Assembly (NCBI RefSeq): GCF_009733795.1
Contig: NZ_WNXX01000009.1
Location: forward strand, 102,075-166,074
Reading direction: 5' to 3'
Origin: Actinotalea caeni
Lineage (GTDB): Bacteria; Actinomycetota; Actinomycetes; Actinomycetales; Beutenbergiaceae
Length of the DNA: 64,000 nt
Shown here: positions 1-8,966 of the stretch, in pieces
Layout: every line of letters begins with the position of its first letter
How positions within the stretch are numbered: the first letter of the stretch is position 1
The notes under the pieces: generated by a model
What the model was told of the DNA's origin: nothing
What the model saw: the letters and a program-made list of their open reading frames with translations, nothing else
Databases searched by the model: none
Made by a program: the position numbers and the translations under genes

Positions 1-251
1 GCGCGAACGCGCAGCTGGTCGAGTGGGACGCGAGGCACGGCATGGTCAAGATCAACCCGGTGGCGCCGTGGACCTTCGACGAGCTGCTCGAGCACGCGCA
101 GCGCCGCAACGTCCCCGTGAACCCGCTGCTGGCCGACGGCTACCCCTCGATCGGATGCCGGCCGTGCACGCGCCGCGTCGCGCCGGGCGAGGACCCGCGC
201 GCCGGCCGGTGGGCGGGGCTGAGCAAGACCGAGTGCGGGATCCACCTGTGA
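1..251 (+). CDS. cysH: Adenylyl-sulfate (APS/PAPS) reductase, C-terminal fragment
   Basis: Only the last 82 residues are in the window; the gene enters from the left edge in the frame of position 3. The fragment carries GCRPCT followed later by ECGIHL, the C-terminal CxxC and catalytic-Cys tail of assimilatory APS reductases. E. coli-type PAPS reductases lack the CxxC that helps bind a [4Fe-4S] cluster, so APS is the likelier substrate. The enzyme reduces APS to sulfite in the cytoplasm using thioredoxin. It overlaps cysD by 4 nt (GTGA), so the genes are in one operon. No cysC kinase domain is visible in this operon, which agrees with direct use of APS. Confidence 0.9.
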   Translation, partial: ANAQLVEWDARHGMVKINPVAPWTFDELLEHAQRRNVPVNPLLADGYPSIGCRPCTRRVAPGEDPRAGRWAGLSKTECGIHL

Positions 252-1168
252 CCACGACGACCACCCACGCGCCCGCGCGCTTCGACCAGCTGGACTACCT
301 CGAGAGCGAGGCGATCCACAGCATCCGTGAGGTCGTCGGCGAGCTCGAGCGGCCGGTGATCCTGTTCTCGGGCGGCAAGGACTCGGTGGTGCTGCTGCAC
401 CTGGCGGCGAAGGCCTTCTGGCCCGGCCGGGTGCCGTTCCCGGTGCTGCACGTCGACACCGGCCACAACTTCGAGGAGGTGCTGGCCTTCCGGGACCGCA
501 CCGTCGAGCGGCTGGGCGTGCGGCTGGAGGTGGCGTCGGTGCAGGACTACATCGACGACGGCCGGCTGGTGGAGCGCCCCGACGGCACGCGCAACCCGCT
601 GCAGACGCAGCCGCTGCTCGACGCGATCGCCGAGCACCGCTTCGACGCCGTCTTCGGCGGCGCGCGCCGCGACGAGGAGAAGGCGCGCGCGAAGGAGCGG
701 GTCGTGAGCCTGCGCGACGCGTTCGGGGCGTGGGACCCGCGCAACCAGCGCCCCGAGCTGTGGAGCATCTACAACCCGCGCCACCGGCCGGGCGAGCACG
801 TGCGGGTGTTCCCGCTGAGCAACTGGACCGAGCTCGACGTGTGGCGCTACATCGAGCGCGAGGGCATCGAGCTGCCGCCGCTGTACTACGCCCACGAGCG
901 GGACGTGTTCGCGCGCGACGGCATGTGGCTGGCGGTGACGCCGTACTCGTTGCCCCGCCCGGGCGAGGAGGTGGTGCGCCGTCGGGTCCGCTACCGCACG
1001 GTGGGTGACGCCTCCTGCACGGGCGCGGTGCTGTCCGACGCCGCCACGACCGCGGAGGTGATCGTCGAGGTCGCCTCGACGACCCTCACCGAGCGGGGCG
1101 CGACCCGCGCCGACGACCGGCTCAGCGAGGCCGCGATGGAGGACCGGAAGAAGGAGGGGTACTTCTGA
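248..1168 (+). CDS. cysD: Sulfate adenylyltransferase subunit 2 (CysD)
   Basis: This 306-residue protein is the catalytic ATP sulfurylase subunit, making APS from sulfate and ATP with the GTPase CysN. The PP-loop SGGKDS lies at residues 41-46, followed by HVDTGHNF at about 67-74 and [11 protein letters not shown] near the middle. The protein ends in EDRKKEGYF, the usual CysD terminus. The GTG start at 248 overlaps the cysH stop as GTGA and gives the normal family length; longer in-frame extensions upstream run through cysH in another frame and are rejected. Its stop overlaps the cysN start (TGATG), so expression is probably translationally coupled. Confidence 0.95.
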   Translation: MTTTTTHAPARFDQLDYLESEAIHSIREVVGELERPVILFSGGKDSVVLLHLAAKAFWPGRVPFPVLHVDTGHNFEEVLAFRDRTVERLGVRLEVASVQDYIDDGRLVERPDGTRNPLQTQPLLDAIAEHRFDAVFGGARRDEEKARAKERVVSLRDAFGAWDPRNQRPELWSIYNPRHRPGEHVRVFPLSNWTELDVWRYIEREGIELPPLYYAHERDVFARDGMWLAVTPYSLPRPGEEVVRRRVRYRTVGDASCTGAVLSDAATTAEVIVEVASTTLTERGATRADDRLSEAAMEDRKKEGYF

Positions 1169-2493
1169 TGGCGGCTCTCGACGCCGTCCTCGAGCCCACG
1201 CGCACGACGTCGCTGCTGCGGCTCGCGACCGCCGGCTCGGTCGACGACGGCAAGTCCACCCTGGTGGGGCGGCTGCTGCACGACTCGAAGAACGTGCTCG
1301 CCGACCAGCTCGACGCGCTCGAGCGGCTCTCGGCCGAGCGCGGGCTCGATGGCGCCGACCTGGCGCTGCTCACCGACGGGTTGCGTGCCGAGCGCGAGCA
1401 GGGCATCACGATCGACGTCGCCTACCGGTACTTCAGCACCGGGTCGCGCAGCTTCGTGCTGGCCGACTGCCCGGGCCACGTGCAGTACACCCGCAACACG
1501 GTGACCGGCGCGAGCACCGCCGACGCGATCCTCGTGCTCGTCGACGCCCGCAAGGGCGTGCTCGACCAGACCCGCCGCCACCTCGCGGTCGCGGCGCTGC
1601 TGCGGGTGCCGCACGTCGTGGTCGTCGTCAACAAGGTCGACCTCGTCGACTTCGACGAGGGCGTCTACCGCCGGGTCGCCGAGGAGGTCGCCGAGCTCGC
1701 GGCGGCGCTGGGGATCGAGCACGTGCGCACGGTGCCGACGTCGGCGCTCGCGGGCGACAACGTCGTCGATCGCTCCGACCGCACGCCCTGGTACGACGGC
1801 CCCTCGCTGCTCGAGCTGCTCGAGGAGCTGCCGCCCTCGCAGACCGTGCTCGAGGAGGCGTTCCGGTTCCCGGTGCAGCAGGTCATCCGGCCGCAGTCGG
1901 CCGCGCGCGAGGAGCGGTACCGCGAGTACCGCGGCTACGCGGGGCGGGTGAGCTCCGGCGTCGCGCGCCCCGGCACCGAGGTGGTCGTGCTGCCCTCGGG
2001 CGTGCGCACCCGCATCGCTGCGGTGGACACGCCCGACGGCGAGCTCGACGCCGCGGAGACCGGCCGGTCGGTCACGCTACGGCTGGCCGACGAGGTCGAC
2101 GTCACGCGCGGCGACGTGATCGCCACGGCGGCCGACGCGCCGCGGCCGGTGGACACCGCCGAGGCGATGCTGTGCTGGCTCGCGGAGGTGCCGCTGCGCG
2201 GCGGCCAGCGGGTGCTGCTCAAGCACGGGTCGGCGACCGTGCAGGCGATCGTCACCCAGCTCGAGGGCCGGCTGGACCTCGACGACCTCACGCTGCACCC
2301 GGCGTCGGCGTTCGACCTCAACGACATCGGCCGGGTGTCGCTGCGGCTCGCGCGTCCACTGCCGCTGGAGGACTACCGCCGCTCCCGCTCCGGCGGCGCG
2401 TTCGTGCTCATCGACCCGGTCTCGGGCGGCACGCTGGCGGCGGGCATGGCCCGCGAGCCGGGCCGTTCCGGCGGCATCGAGTGGGAGATCTGA
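1168..2493 (+). CDS. cysN: Sulfate adenylyltransferase subunit 1, GTPase (CysN)
   Basis: This 441-residue EF-Tu-like GTPase drives sulfate adenylylation by CysD. The G1 loop AGSVDDGKST is at residues 22-31, DCPGH is the G3 motif, and NKVD is the G4 motif. The length matches stand-alone CysN rather than the CysNC fusion, since no APS kinase domain follows the beta-barrel region. The ATG at 1168 shares its first base with the cysD stop. It is the last gene of the sulfate operon; the next gene is convergent and only 3 nt away, and no clear terminator hairpin lies between them. Confidence 0.95.
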   Translation: MAALDAVLEPTRTTSLLRLATAGSVDDGKSTLVGRLLHDSKNVLADQLDALERLSAERGLDGADLALLTDGLRAEREQGITIDVAYRYFSTGSRSFVLADCPGHVQYTRNTVTGASTADAILVLVDARKGVLDQTRRHLAVAALLRVPHVVVVVNKVDLVDFDEGVYRRVAEEVAELAAALGIEHVRTVPTSALAGDNVVDRSDRTPWYDGPSLLELLEELPPSQTVLEEAFRFPVQQVIRPQSAAREERYREYRGYAGRVSSGVARPGTEVVVLPSGVRTRIAAVDTPDGELDAAETGRSVTLRLADEVDVTRGDVIATAADAPRPVDTAEAMLCWLAEVPLRGGQRVLLKHGSATVQAIVTQLEGRLDLDDLTLHPASAFDLNDIGRVSLRLARPLPLEDYRRSRSGGAFVLIDPVSGGTLAAGMAREPGRSGGIEWEI

Positions 2494-2496
2494 GGC

Positions 2497-2982
2497 TCAG
2501 CCCTCGAAGGCGCGCCGGACGTCCTCCTCCTCGCCCGCGACGAGGTTGCTCGCGAGCAGCCGGCCCTCGAGCCCGCGGAACCGCTCGGCGAGACGGTCGA
2601 GGTCGCTGTCGTGGTTGACGACGAACAGCGCCGACGTCCCCGGCTCCACCTCTCTGCCGATCGTCTCGAGCTGGTCCTTGGAGATGCCGACGGCCTCGAC
2701 GCGTTTGTAGAGCACGCCGATCGCGGCGCCAGCCGCGGCACCGACGAGCGGCAGGAAGAACAGCGCGCCGACCAGCACCCCCAGCAGGGCTCCCCAGCCG
2801 GCGCCGCGCAGGTCGTCGCGGTTCTCGTACTTCACGTCCGGCCGGTCCTTGCCCGGCTGCCACGCGATGACGGCGTAGTCCTCGATCCTCACGAGCCCCT
2901 CGCCCGCGGCCCTCCGCAGGATCTGCGAGGCCTCCTCGGCGCCGTCGACGGACTCGAACCTCCACGCGGTGAACGTCGTCAC
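2497..2982 (-). CDS. DUF1269-like general-stress membrane protein
   Basis: The 161-residue product starts at a GTG (2982) preceded by GAGGGAGGG. The N-terminal 60 residues form a soluble alpha/beta region. A Gly/Ala-rich hydrophobic hairpin at about residues 65-95 (GALLGVLVGALFFLP, then AAAGAAIGVLYK) follows, and then a second soluble region with ISKDQLETIGREVEPGTSAL. The order of hydrophobic glycine-zipper hairpin and ISKDxL...PG(T/S)SAL segment is typical of DUF1269 proteins, whose function is not established. It is convergent with cysN with almost no gap. Confidence 0.75.
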   Translation of the reverse strand: MTTFTAWRFESVDGAEEASQILRRAAGEGLVRIEDYAVIAWQPGKDRPDVKYENRDDLRGAGWGALLGVLVGALFFLPLVGAAAGAAIGVLYKRVEAVGISKDQLETIGREVEPGTSALFVVNHDSDLDRLAERFRGLEGRLLASNLVAGEEEDVRRAFEG

Positions 2983-3047
2983 GTCGGTCCCTCCCTCGGG
3001 TCGAGCCCATCCTGCTCCCGCCGCGAACCGGGCGTGCGGGTTTCGCG

Positions 3048-3434
3048 TCACGCGGAGCGGAGGATCTTCTCCATCGGCTTGCCGCGTGCGATCTCGTCGA
3101 CGAGCAGGTCCATCCACCGGATCTGCTGCATCAACCCGTCCTCGATGTCCTGCACCTTGTAGCCGCAGATCGTGCCCCGGATCGACGACGCGGCCGGGTT
3201 GATCGCAGGTGCCTCGGCGAAGAACGTCTCGAGGTCGGTGCCGGCGTCGATCGCGGCGCGCAGCCCGGCGTCGTCGTAGCCGGTGAGCCAGCGCACGACC
3301 TCGTCCACCTCGGCGGCGGTGCGGCCCTTCCGCTCCACCTTGGCGACGTACATCGGGTGGATCGCCGCGAACGGCATCCGGCGGATCCGCTCGGTCGCCG
3401 TCCCCATCTGCGCGGAGCGCGCGCTGCCAGCCAT
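3048..3434 (-). CDS. DUF2200 family protein
   Basis: This small soluble protein (128 residues from ATG 3434; a second in-frame ATG at 3407 gives 119) has the conserved DUF2200 layout: RIRRMPFAAIHPMYVAKVERKGR, split here around a Met-Pro-Phe core, then EVDEVVRWLTGY and a C-terminal CGYKVQDIEDGLMQQIR segment. The family is widespread and has no established biochemical function. No obvious membrane segment or signal peptide is present. It lies just downstream of nrdJ on the same strand (39-nt gap), so read-through from nrdJ is possible. Confidence 0.8.
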   Translation of the reverse strand: MAGSARSAQMGTATERIRRMPFAAIHPMYVAKVERKGRTAAEVDEVVRWLTGYDDAGLRAAIDAGTDLETFFAEAPAINPAASSIRGTICGYKVQDIEDGLMQQIRWMDLLVDEIARGKPMEKILRSA

Positions 3435-3472
3435 GCCCGGCACGCTACTCCCCGCCACCGACCGCGGCGAGG

Positions 3473-5542
3473 TCAGTGGTGCGGCTCCACGACACCGGCG
3501 CTCTCGTGCGCGAGCTCGAGCTCGTCGAGCTCGCAGTCGTCGGTCTCGCAGAACGACTCGCCGATCGCGTCGAGCATCTCGGTGTCGCCGTCGTAGATCG
3601 CGTCGAGGAACACCGGCAGCAGGGTCCGGCCGGCCTCCTCGTACTCCTCGGCGGTGATCTGCGTGTACGGCATCTGCGGGAAGGTGAAGTTGCCCTGCGG
3701 CAGGAAGGACACGCTCTTGATCCGCCCCGCCATGCGCTCGAGCGTCGGTCCCACCTGGTCCGCCTCGGTCTCGGGGTCGAACGTGAGCGTGTTCGAGACC
3801 GCGTTGTCGGACCAGTACCGCTGGGCGAGCAGCGCCATGTCGGCCTTCTCGGCGAGCGGCACCTCCTTCTCCGAGCGGGTCGCGGTGGACCGCACCGGGA
3901 AGAACACGACGACCGTGCCCTCGGGATCCTCGCTCGCGGGCTCCACGCGGTACCGGGCCGCCCGGAACAGCACGACCAGCGGGTCGTCCTTGCCGAAGCG
4001 GATCGCCCGGTTGAAGTACGCCCCGCCCGGGGTCCAGTGCACACCCGGGGAGACACCCGCGAGGATCGACACGGTGCCGGACGGCTTCACGGTCGAGACC
4101 CGGATCGACTCCCGCACAGCGAGCCGCTCCGAGATCTCGCGGTCGTGCTCGCGCAGCCGCGCGTACCCGTCGTCCAGCCAGTCGACGAGCACGTCGGTGC
4201 CGTGCCGGTCGGCGAAGTCGGTGAGCCCGGACGCCGACGTGCCGATGCGCCGGTTGCGCTGCATGACGGCGTTGCTGCGCTCCCAGTGGGTCGGCAGCAG
4301 CGTCACGACCTTGCCGTAGAGGAACGCGAAGTAGAGCGTCCGCAGGTAGTCCTCCTTCGAGGACGCCCGCGACGGGTAGGTCTCCACGAGCGTGCACAGC
4401 TCGTAGGACTCCAGCGGCTGCTCGCCGCACGGGTTGACGCCCTGCGCCCGGGTGTCGCGGTGGTCGGGCTCGTCGGCCAGCCGGCCGTAGGCGCGCATGG
4501 TGTCGAGCCACAGCACGCCCGGCTCGCCGTTGCGCACGATGCCCGGCACGATCCTGGCGAGGTCGGCGCCGGACTCGACGACGACCGAGTTGTTGCTCAT
4601 CCAGCCCCACCCGGGCGCGTCCTTGTCGTAGGAGTTGCGCTCGGGGAACACCTCGGGGTTCTTGAGATCGAGGAACGCCGGGTCGTCGATCGAGCCGAGC
4701 AGGATCTCGGCCGAGCGCCGCACGTTCCCCGCGACCACGCAGACGCCGATGAGGTTGCCGATGTCGGCGATGTCGGTGCTGGTCAGCGGCTCCCCGGCGC
4801 GGCCGCCGAGCACGCGCCGCAGCGCGCCGTGGAGGCGACGCAACGGCTCCGGACCGGCCGCGGTGCCGCCGAAGGTGCGGATCGGCGAGCCGGCCGGACG
4901 GATCAGCGAGTAGTCGAAGGTGACGGCCGGCCGTCCGGGGCGCAGGTACCCCTCGAGCAGCAGCCGCACCGACTCGACCCAGCCCTCGCGGCTGTCGGGG
5001 ATGACGTAGCGGTCCTCCTCGGGACCGGGCTCGTGCAGCACGAACCCGAGCTCCGCGCCGCGGGTGTCGAACCCGACGCCGACGCCGAGCATCGAGGCCT
5101 CCATCAGCCAGGTGAACGGGCCGGCCGGGTCCTCGGGCGTCATGTCGCCGGTGCTGACGAACGCGCAGTTCTGCAGCGCCGCGGAGTTGCGCAGCTCGTT
5201 GACGAGCGGCGTGCCCATCATCCACAGCCCGCGACCGGGCGGGGTCCACTTGAGCTCGAAGAGCCGCTCGAAGGCCTCGGCGGCCTCCGCCTGCGCCTGC
5301 GCCTCGTCCCACGGCAGCCGCTGGCTGGTGTGGTGGTCCTTGAGGAGCGAGTACATGCCCTCGACGACGCGGCGCACCACCTCGTGCCAGCGCTCCTTGG
5401 TGCCGTCGGGCTTGAGTCGCGAGTAGGTGCGCAGGAACGTGATCTCACCGAGGGCGTTGCCGCCGGCGTCCCGGTAGCCCCACGGCACCTCGCGCTGCGC
5501 GTAGGACGCCACGACCTCGTCGGGGAGGGTGAACGAGAACAT
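3473..5542 (-). CDS. nrdJ: Adenosylcobalamin-dependent ribonucleotide reductase (class II, monomeric type)
   Basis: This 689-residue enzyme makes deoxyribonucleotides without oxygen dependence, using AdoCbl as radical source. NCAFVS holds Cys126. GVNPCGEQ holds Cys372, with Cys383 exactly 11 residues later; these match the Cys119, Cys408 and Cys419 trio of Lactobacillus leichmannii RTPR (redox pair plus thiyl radical site). A C-terminal Cys pair at 665 and 670 (CETDDC) is placed to re-reduce the active site. The start ATG at 5542 is preceded by AGGAAGG; upstream in-frame codons are low-complexity. The 249-bp gap upstream contains a GC-rich perfect hairpin near 5579-5597 but no cobalamin-riboswitch core. 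Confidence 0.93.
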   Translation of the reverse strand: MFSFTLPDEVVASYAQREVPWGYRDAGGNALGEITFLRTYSRLKPDGTKERWHEVVRRVVEGMYSLLKDHHTSQRLPWDEAQAQAEAAEAFERLFELKWTPPGRGLWMMGTPLVNELRNSAALQNCAFVSTGDMTPEDPAGPFTWLMEASMLGVGVGFDTRGAELGFVLHEPGPEEDRYVIPDSREGWVESVRLLLEGYLRPGRPAVTFDYSLIRPAGSPIRTFGGTAAGPEPLRRLHGALRRVLGGRAGEPLTSTDIADIGNLIGVCVVAGNVRRSAEILLGSIDDPAFLDLKNPEVFPERNSYDKDAPGWGWMSNNSVVVESGADLARIVPGIVRNGEPGVLWLDTMRAYGRLADEPDHRDTRAQGVNPCGEQPLESYELCTLVETYPSRASSKEDYLRTLYFAFLYGKVVTLLPTHWERSNAVMQRNRRIGTSASGLTDFADRHGTDVLVDWLDDGYARLREHDREISERLAVRESIRVSTVKPSGTVSILAGVSPGVHWTPGGAYFNRAIRFGKDDPLVVLFRAARYRVEPASEDPEGTVVVFFPVRSTATRSEKEVPLAEKADMALLAQRYWSDNAVSNTLTFDPETEADQVGPTLERMAGRIKSVSFLPQGNFTFPQMPYTQITAEEYEEAGRTLLPVFLDAIYDGDTEMLDAIGESFCETDDCELDELELAHESAGVVEPHH

Positions 5543-5791
5543 CCGCCTGCCTTCCTGAGCTCCGGTCCGGCGCGCCGCGGGCTCGGAGGCCGAGCCCGTG
5601 CTGCGCCGGGACGTACCCCAGGGGTCGATCGCGCGCGGGCGCGCGACGACCACCTGAGCATCCAGCCTCGCACCGACCGCCGACTCTCGCAGCAGGACCA
5701 ACGTCCTGCACGCGGGCGGCGAACGCCGCCGCGATCGCGGTCCGGTTCGGGGCGCCGATCGGCGTGCTGACGACGGTGCGCGCCGCCGTCG

Positions 5792-6289
5792 TCAGCCCTC
5801 GAGGTCGTCGAGCCCGTCCGACCAGGTACGGAGCAGCTCGGCGAGCGCGCCGCGCTGCTCGGTCGTCAGCGGCGACACGAGCCGGTGCTCGTTGGCGATG
5901 TGGTCGGCGAAGGCACGGTCCACGAGCTGCCATCCGGCGTCGGTGAGCTCGATCAGCCGGCTGCGGCCGTCGTTGGTGCTCGGCCGCCGGCGCACGAGCC
6001 CGGCGCCCTCGAGGCGGTCGATGCGCTTGCTCATGCCGCCGGTCGTCACCATCGTGGAGTCGGCGAGAGCGCCGCAGGTCAGCGCCGCTCCCCTACCGTG
6101 ACGGCGGAGGGTGGCGAGCACGTCGAAGTCGCCCTCGCTGAGCCCGTGCGCGGCGTAGACGGCGGTGAGCTCCTCGGTGAGCCGCACGGCGAGTCGGTGC
6201 AGCCGGCCGATGACCCCGACCGGACTCGTGTCCAGGTCGGGCCGCTCGACGGCCCACTGCTCCAGCACGCGTGCGACGTGATCCACCAC
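5792..6289 (-). CDS. MarR family transcriptional regulator
   Basis: This winged-helix repressor has a typical MarR core: VIGRLHRLAVRL, then GLSEGDFDVLATLRRHG (helices 3-4), the recognition region STMVTTGGMSKRIDRLEGAGLV, split here at its midpoint, and the wing RRRPSTNDGRSRLIELT. I chose the GTG at 6289 (165 residues) because homologous N-termini begin near this point and because it leaves the palindromes 6301-6339 outside the gene. An ATG at 6331 would extend it to 179 residues, with the operator inside the coding region. It diverges from the EamA transporter gene and probably represses that gene and itself in response to a small ligand. Confidence 0.85.
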   Translation of the reverse strand: MVDHVARVLEQWAVERPDLDTSPVGVIGRLHRLAVRLTEELTAVYAAHGLSEGDFDVLATLRRHGRGAALTCGALADSTMVTTGGMSKRIDRLEGAGLVRRRPSTNDGRSRLIELTDAGWQLVDRAFADHIANEHRLVSPLTTEQRGALAELLRTWSDGLDDLEG

Positions 6290-6300
6290 ACCCTCGATCT

Positions 6301-6339
6301 TATCTTCCTCGGAAGATATTCTTCCTTCCATGGAAGGAA
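6301..6339. promoter_or_regulatory. Overlapping palindromes: probable MarR operator on the transporter start codon
   Basis: Three palindromes overlap. At 6301-6318, TATCTTCC and GGAAGATA flank TC. At 6311-6325, GGAAGA and TCTTCC flank TAT. At 6322-6339 there is a perfect 18-bp palindrome centred on CCATGG. The EamA ATG (6330) lies at the centre of the last one, and there is no ribosome-binding site in front of it, so the transporter message may be leaderless. A MarR dimer bound here would cover the transcription start directly. Confidence 0.65.
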
Positions 6340-7256
6340 AGTGGCGCTGGATCCTGCTCACCGCGATCGCCCCGGTCGCCTGGGGCGCCAACTACTACGC
6401 GATCAGCCGGTTCCTGCCCGACGTCGGGCCCCTGTGGGGCGCGACGTTGCGGGCGCTGCCCGCGGGGCTGCTGCTGCTGGCCCTCGCGCGCACCCTGCCG
6501 CGCGGCGTGTGGTGGTGGCGCGCCGCGGTGCTCGGCGTGCTCAACGTCGGCGCGTTCTTCCTCCTCATCCACCTGGCCGCACAGCTGCTGCCCTCGAGCG
6601 TCGCCGCCGTCATCATGGCCACCTCGCCGGTCGGCATGATGCTGCTGGCCTGGGCGCTGGTCTCCGAACGACCGGTCGTCGCCCAGCTGGCGTCGGCCGC
6701 GCTGGGGATCGGCGGCGTCGTGATCATGCTCGCGGGTGCGGACGGCGCCATCCATCTCGGCGGCGTCGCCGCCTCGCTGGGCGCCATGACGATGTCGAGC
6801 CTCGGCTTCGTGCTCGCGAAGCGCTGGAACAGCGGGCAGCAGCGCGCGAACGCCCTGACGACGTCCGCCTGGCAGCTCACCGCGGGCGGGCTGCTCGTGC
6901 TCCCGCTCGCGGCACTGCTCGAGCCGTTCCCGTCCGTCACGGGTCGCACGCTGGTCGGCCTCGCATGGGTGAGCGGCGTCGCGACCGCGCTCGCCTACGT
7001 CGTGTGGTTCCAGGGGCTGCGTCGGCTCACGGCCGGCCAGGTCGGGCTCATCGGCCTGCTCAACCCGGTCGCCGGCGTCGTGACCGGCACGCTGCTGGCT
7101 ACCGAGGTGCTCACCCTGCGGCAGGCCATCGGCATCGCCCTGGTGCTGGTCGGGGTGGTCGTCGGCCAGCGCACCGCGCCGGCCCCGCGCCCGGCGGCCG
7201 GCACCGCACCGCGGCCGACCGAGAGCGGTCGCGCGGTGGCGCTGGCGACCGACTAG
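6330..7256 (+). CDS. EamA/DMT family transporter
   Basis: This 308-residue membrane protein has about ten hydrophobic segments in two EamA repeats (residues ~5-140 and ~150-285), the drug/metabolite transporter fold. Motifs include WGANYYAISRFLPDVGP in TM1 and LLNPVAGVVTGTLLATEVLT near TM8-9. The tail from about 286 is a hydrophilic Pro/Ala/Arg-rich stretch. It presumably exports a metabolite or drug; the substrate cannot be read from sequence. The divergent MarR gene and the operator overlapping the start suggest ligand-induced expression. No Shine-Dalgarno sequence is visible, so leaderless translation is possible. Confidence 0.88.
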   Translation: MEGKWRWILLTAIAPVAWGANYYAISRFLPDVGPLWGATLRALPAGLLLLALARTLPRGVWWWRAAVLGVLNVGAFFLLIHLAAQLLPSSVAAVIMATSPVGMMLLAWALVSERPVVAQLASAALGIGGVVIMLAGADGAIHLGGVAASLGAMTMSSLGFVLAKRWNSGQQRANALTTSAWQLTAGGLLVLPLAALLEPFPSVTGRTLVGLAWVSGVATALAYVVWFQGLRRLTAGQVGLIGLLNPVAGVVTGTLLATEVLTLRQAIGIALVLVGVVVGQRTAPAPRPAAGTAPRPTESGRAVALATD

Positions 7257-7306
7257 CGAGCACCCCCGGGCGCCCAGCCCCTGGCCGCGCAGCGCGGACG
7301 ACCCGA

Positions 7307-8701
7307 CTACAGGTTGATCATGTGGCCCGAGATGCCGTGGAAGGCCTCCTTGACGGCCTCCCCCAGCGTCGGGTGGGCGAACACGACGCGGGACACCTCG
7401 TCGGCGGTGAGGTCCCAGGTCTGCGCGACGTTGATCGCGGGCAGCAGCTCGGTGACGTCCGGGCCGATCATGTGTGCGCCGAGGATCTCGTTGTACTGGG
7501 CGTCGGCGACGATCTTCACGAACCCGACGCCGTCGCCCAGGCCCTGCGCCTTGCCGTTCGCGGAGAACGGGAAGGTCGCGACCTTGACGTCGTGACCGGC
7601 GTCCTTGGCCTGCTGCTCGGTCAACCCCATCGAGCCGATCTGCGGGTGGCAGTAGGTGGCGCGCGGGATGAACCGGTAGTCGATAGGCATGGTCTCGGCG
7701 CCCGCGAGGGTCTCGGCGGCGACGATGCCCTGCGCCTCGGCGACGTGCGCGAGCATCAGCTTCGCGGTGACGTCACCGATCGCGTAGATGTTCGGCACGT
7801 TGGTGCGCATGTGGTCGTCGACGGCGATCGCGCCGCGCTCGGTCAGCTCGACACCGGTGGTCTCCAGGCCGTAGCCCTCGGTGCGGGGAGCGAAGCCGAT
7901 CGCCGACAGCAGCCGGTCGGCCTCGAGCACCTGCTGCTGGTCGCCGGCGCTGACGGTGACCTTGACGCCGGAGCCGGTGTCCTCGACGGTCTCGACCTTG
8001 GTGCCGGTCATGACCTTGACGCCGAGCTTCTTGTAGTGCTTGAGGAGCTCCTTGGAGACGTCGGCGTCCTCGGTCGGGACCATCCGGTCGAGGAACTCCA
8101 CGATCGTGACGTCGACGCCGAAGTTCGCCATCACGTAGGCGAACTCCACGCCGATCGCGCCCGAGCCGGCGATGATGATCGAGCCGGGCAGCTCGGGGTC
8201 GAGGATCTGCTCCTCGTAGGTGACGACGTTCTTGCTCACCTGCACGCCGGGGAGCATCCGGGTGACGGAGCCGGTGGCGATGATGAGGTCGTCGAAGGTG
8301 AGCTGCTCGGTGCCGCCGTCGTTGAGCGCCACGTCCATCGACGTCGGGCCGGTGAGCGTGCCCCAGCCGTCGACCTCGGTGATCTTGTTCTTCTTCATGA
8401 GGAAGTGGACGCCCTTGACGATGCCGGCCGAGACCTGGCGGCTGCGGGCGTGCGTGGGCCCGTAGGACATCGTGGCGTCGCCCTCGATGCCGTACTTGGC
8501 CTTGTCGTGCGTCAGGGTGTGCGCGAGCTCGGCGTTCTTCAGCAGCGCCTTGCTCGGGATGCACCCGACGTTGAGGCAGACACCGCCCCAGTACTTCTTC
8601 TCCACGACCGCCACGGACTTGCCGAGCTGGGCCGCGCGGATGGCGGCGACGTAGCCACCGGGGCCCGCGCCGAGGACGACGACGTCATAGTGTGCGCTCA
8701 C
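7307..8701 (-). CDS. lpdA: Dihydrolipoyl dehydrogenase (E3)
   Basis: This 464-residue flavoenzyme reoxidises dihydrolipoamide in 2-oxoacid dehydrogenase complexes or glycine cleavage. It shows the FAD Rossmann motif GAGPGG at residues 11-16, the redox disulfide CLNVGC at 42-47, a second nucleotide motif [12 protein letters not shown] for NAD, the FAD-binding YAIGDVT, and the C-terminal dimer-interface HPTLGEA with catalytic His-Glu. The length is standard and the motifs are intact. It stands alone, with no E1 or E2 genes nearby, as is common in actinobacteria. Confidence 0.96.
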   Translation of the reverse strand: MSAHYDVVVLGAGPGGYVAAIRAAQLGKSVAVVEKKYWGGVCLNVGCIPSKALLKNAELAHTLTHDKAKYGIEGDATMSYGPTHARSRQVSAGIVKGVHFLMKKNKITEVDGWGTLTGPTSMDVALNDGGTEQLTFDDLIIATGSVTRMLPGVQVSKNVVTYEEQILDPELPGSIIIAGSGAIGVEFAYVMANFGVDVTIVEFLDRMVPTEDADVSKELLKHYKKLGVKVMTGTKVETVEDTGSGVKVTVSAGDQQQVLEADRLLSAIGFAPRTEGYGLETTGVELTERGAIAVDDHMRTNVPNIYAIGDVTAKLMLAHVAEAQGIVAAETLAGAETMPIDYRFIPRATYCHPQIGSMGLTEQQAKDAGHDVKVATFPFSANGKAQGLGDGVGFVKIVADAQYNEILGAHMIGPDVTELLPAINVAQTWDLTADEVSRVVFAHPTLGEAVKEAFHGISGHMINL

Positions 8702-8790
8702 CCTTCGAGCCTATCGCCGCGCGTGTCGGCTCACACCGTGGGGTCGACCACAACGCGCGGCGCTGAAGGATGCGGCGATACCCCTGGGCA

Positions 8791-8846
8791 TGTTCCGAAG
8801 TGCGGTGAGACCGGGCCTTGTTCCGAAGTGCGGTGAAACCGGGCCT
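8791..8846. repeat. Two tandem 28-bp repeats between sufE and lpdA
   Basis: The unit at 8791-8818 begins TGTTCCGAAGTGCGGTGA and ends ACCGGGCCT. It is followed immediately by a second copy at 8819-8846 with a single mismatch (GAGACC versus GAAACC). The repeats lie in a 265-bp gene-free gap upstream of lpdA (minus strand) and downstream of sufE. Only two copies are present and there is no spacer, so it is not a CRISPR array. It could be an intergenic repeat family member or a regulator site. Confidence 0.85.
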
Positions 8847-8966
8847 TCTTCCGGAGGACGGCGCCCAGCCACGGCATCTCGCGCAGCCGTGCGGGCGTGG
8901 GCGCCGAGCCGCCGGCGACGGCAAGTACCTCCCCGTGCGCCCGCCGTGCCACGTGGCGGCGACGCC

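Noticed and set aside
3476..5770. Long plus-strand frame opposite the ribonucleotide reductase
   Set aside because: Composition is that of a complement shadow (runs of Val, Gly, Arg and His), while the minus strand has a full set of class II RNR cysteines.
5543..5791. Cobalamin riboswitch upstream of the class II reductase
   Set aside because: No conserved B12-box or receptor core was found on the minus strand; only a GC-rich hairpin is present. The short gap upstream of metH has none either.
8791..8846. CRISPR array
   Set aside because: Only two contiguous repeats with no spacers, and no cas genes anywhere in the window.
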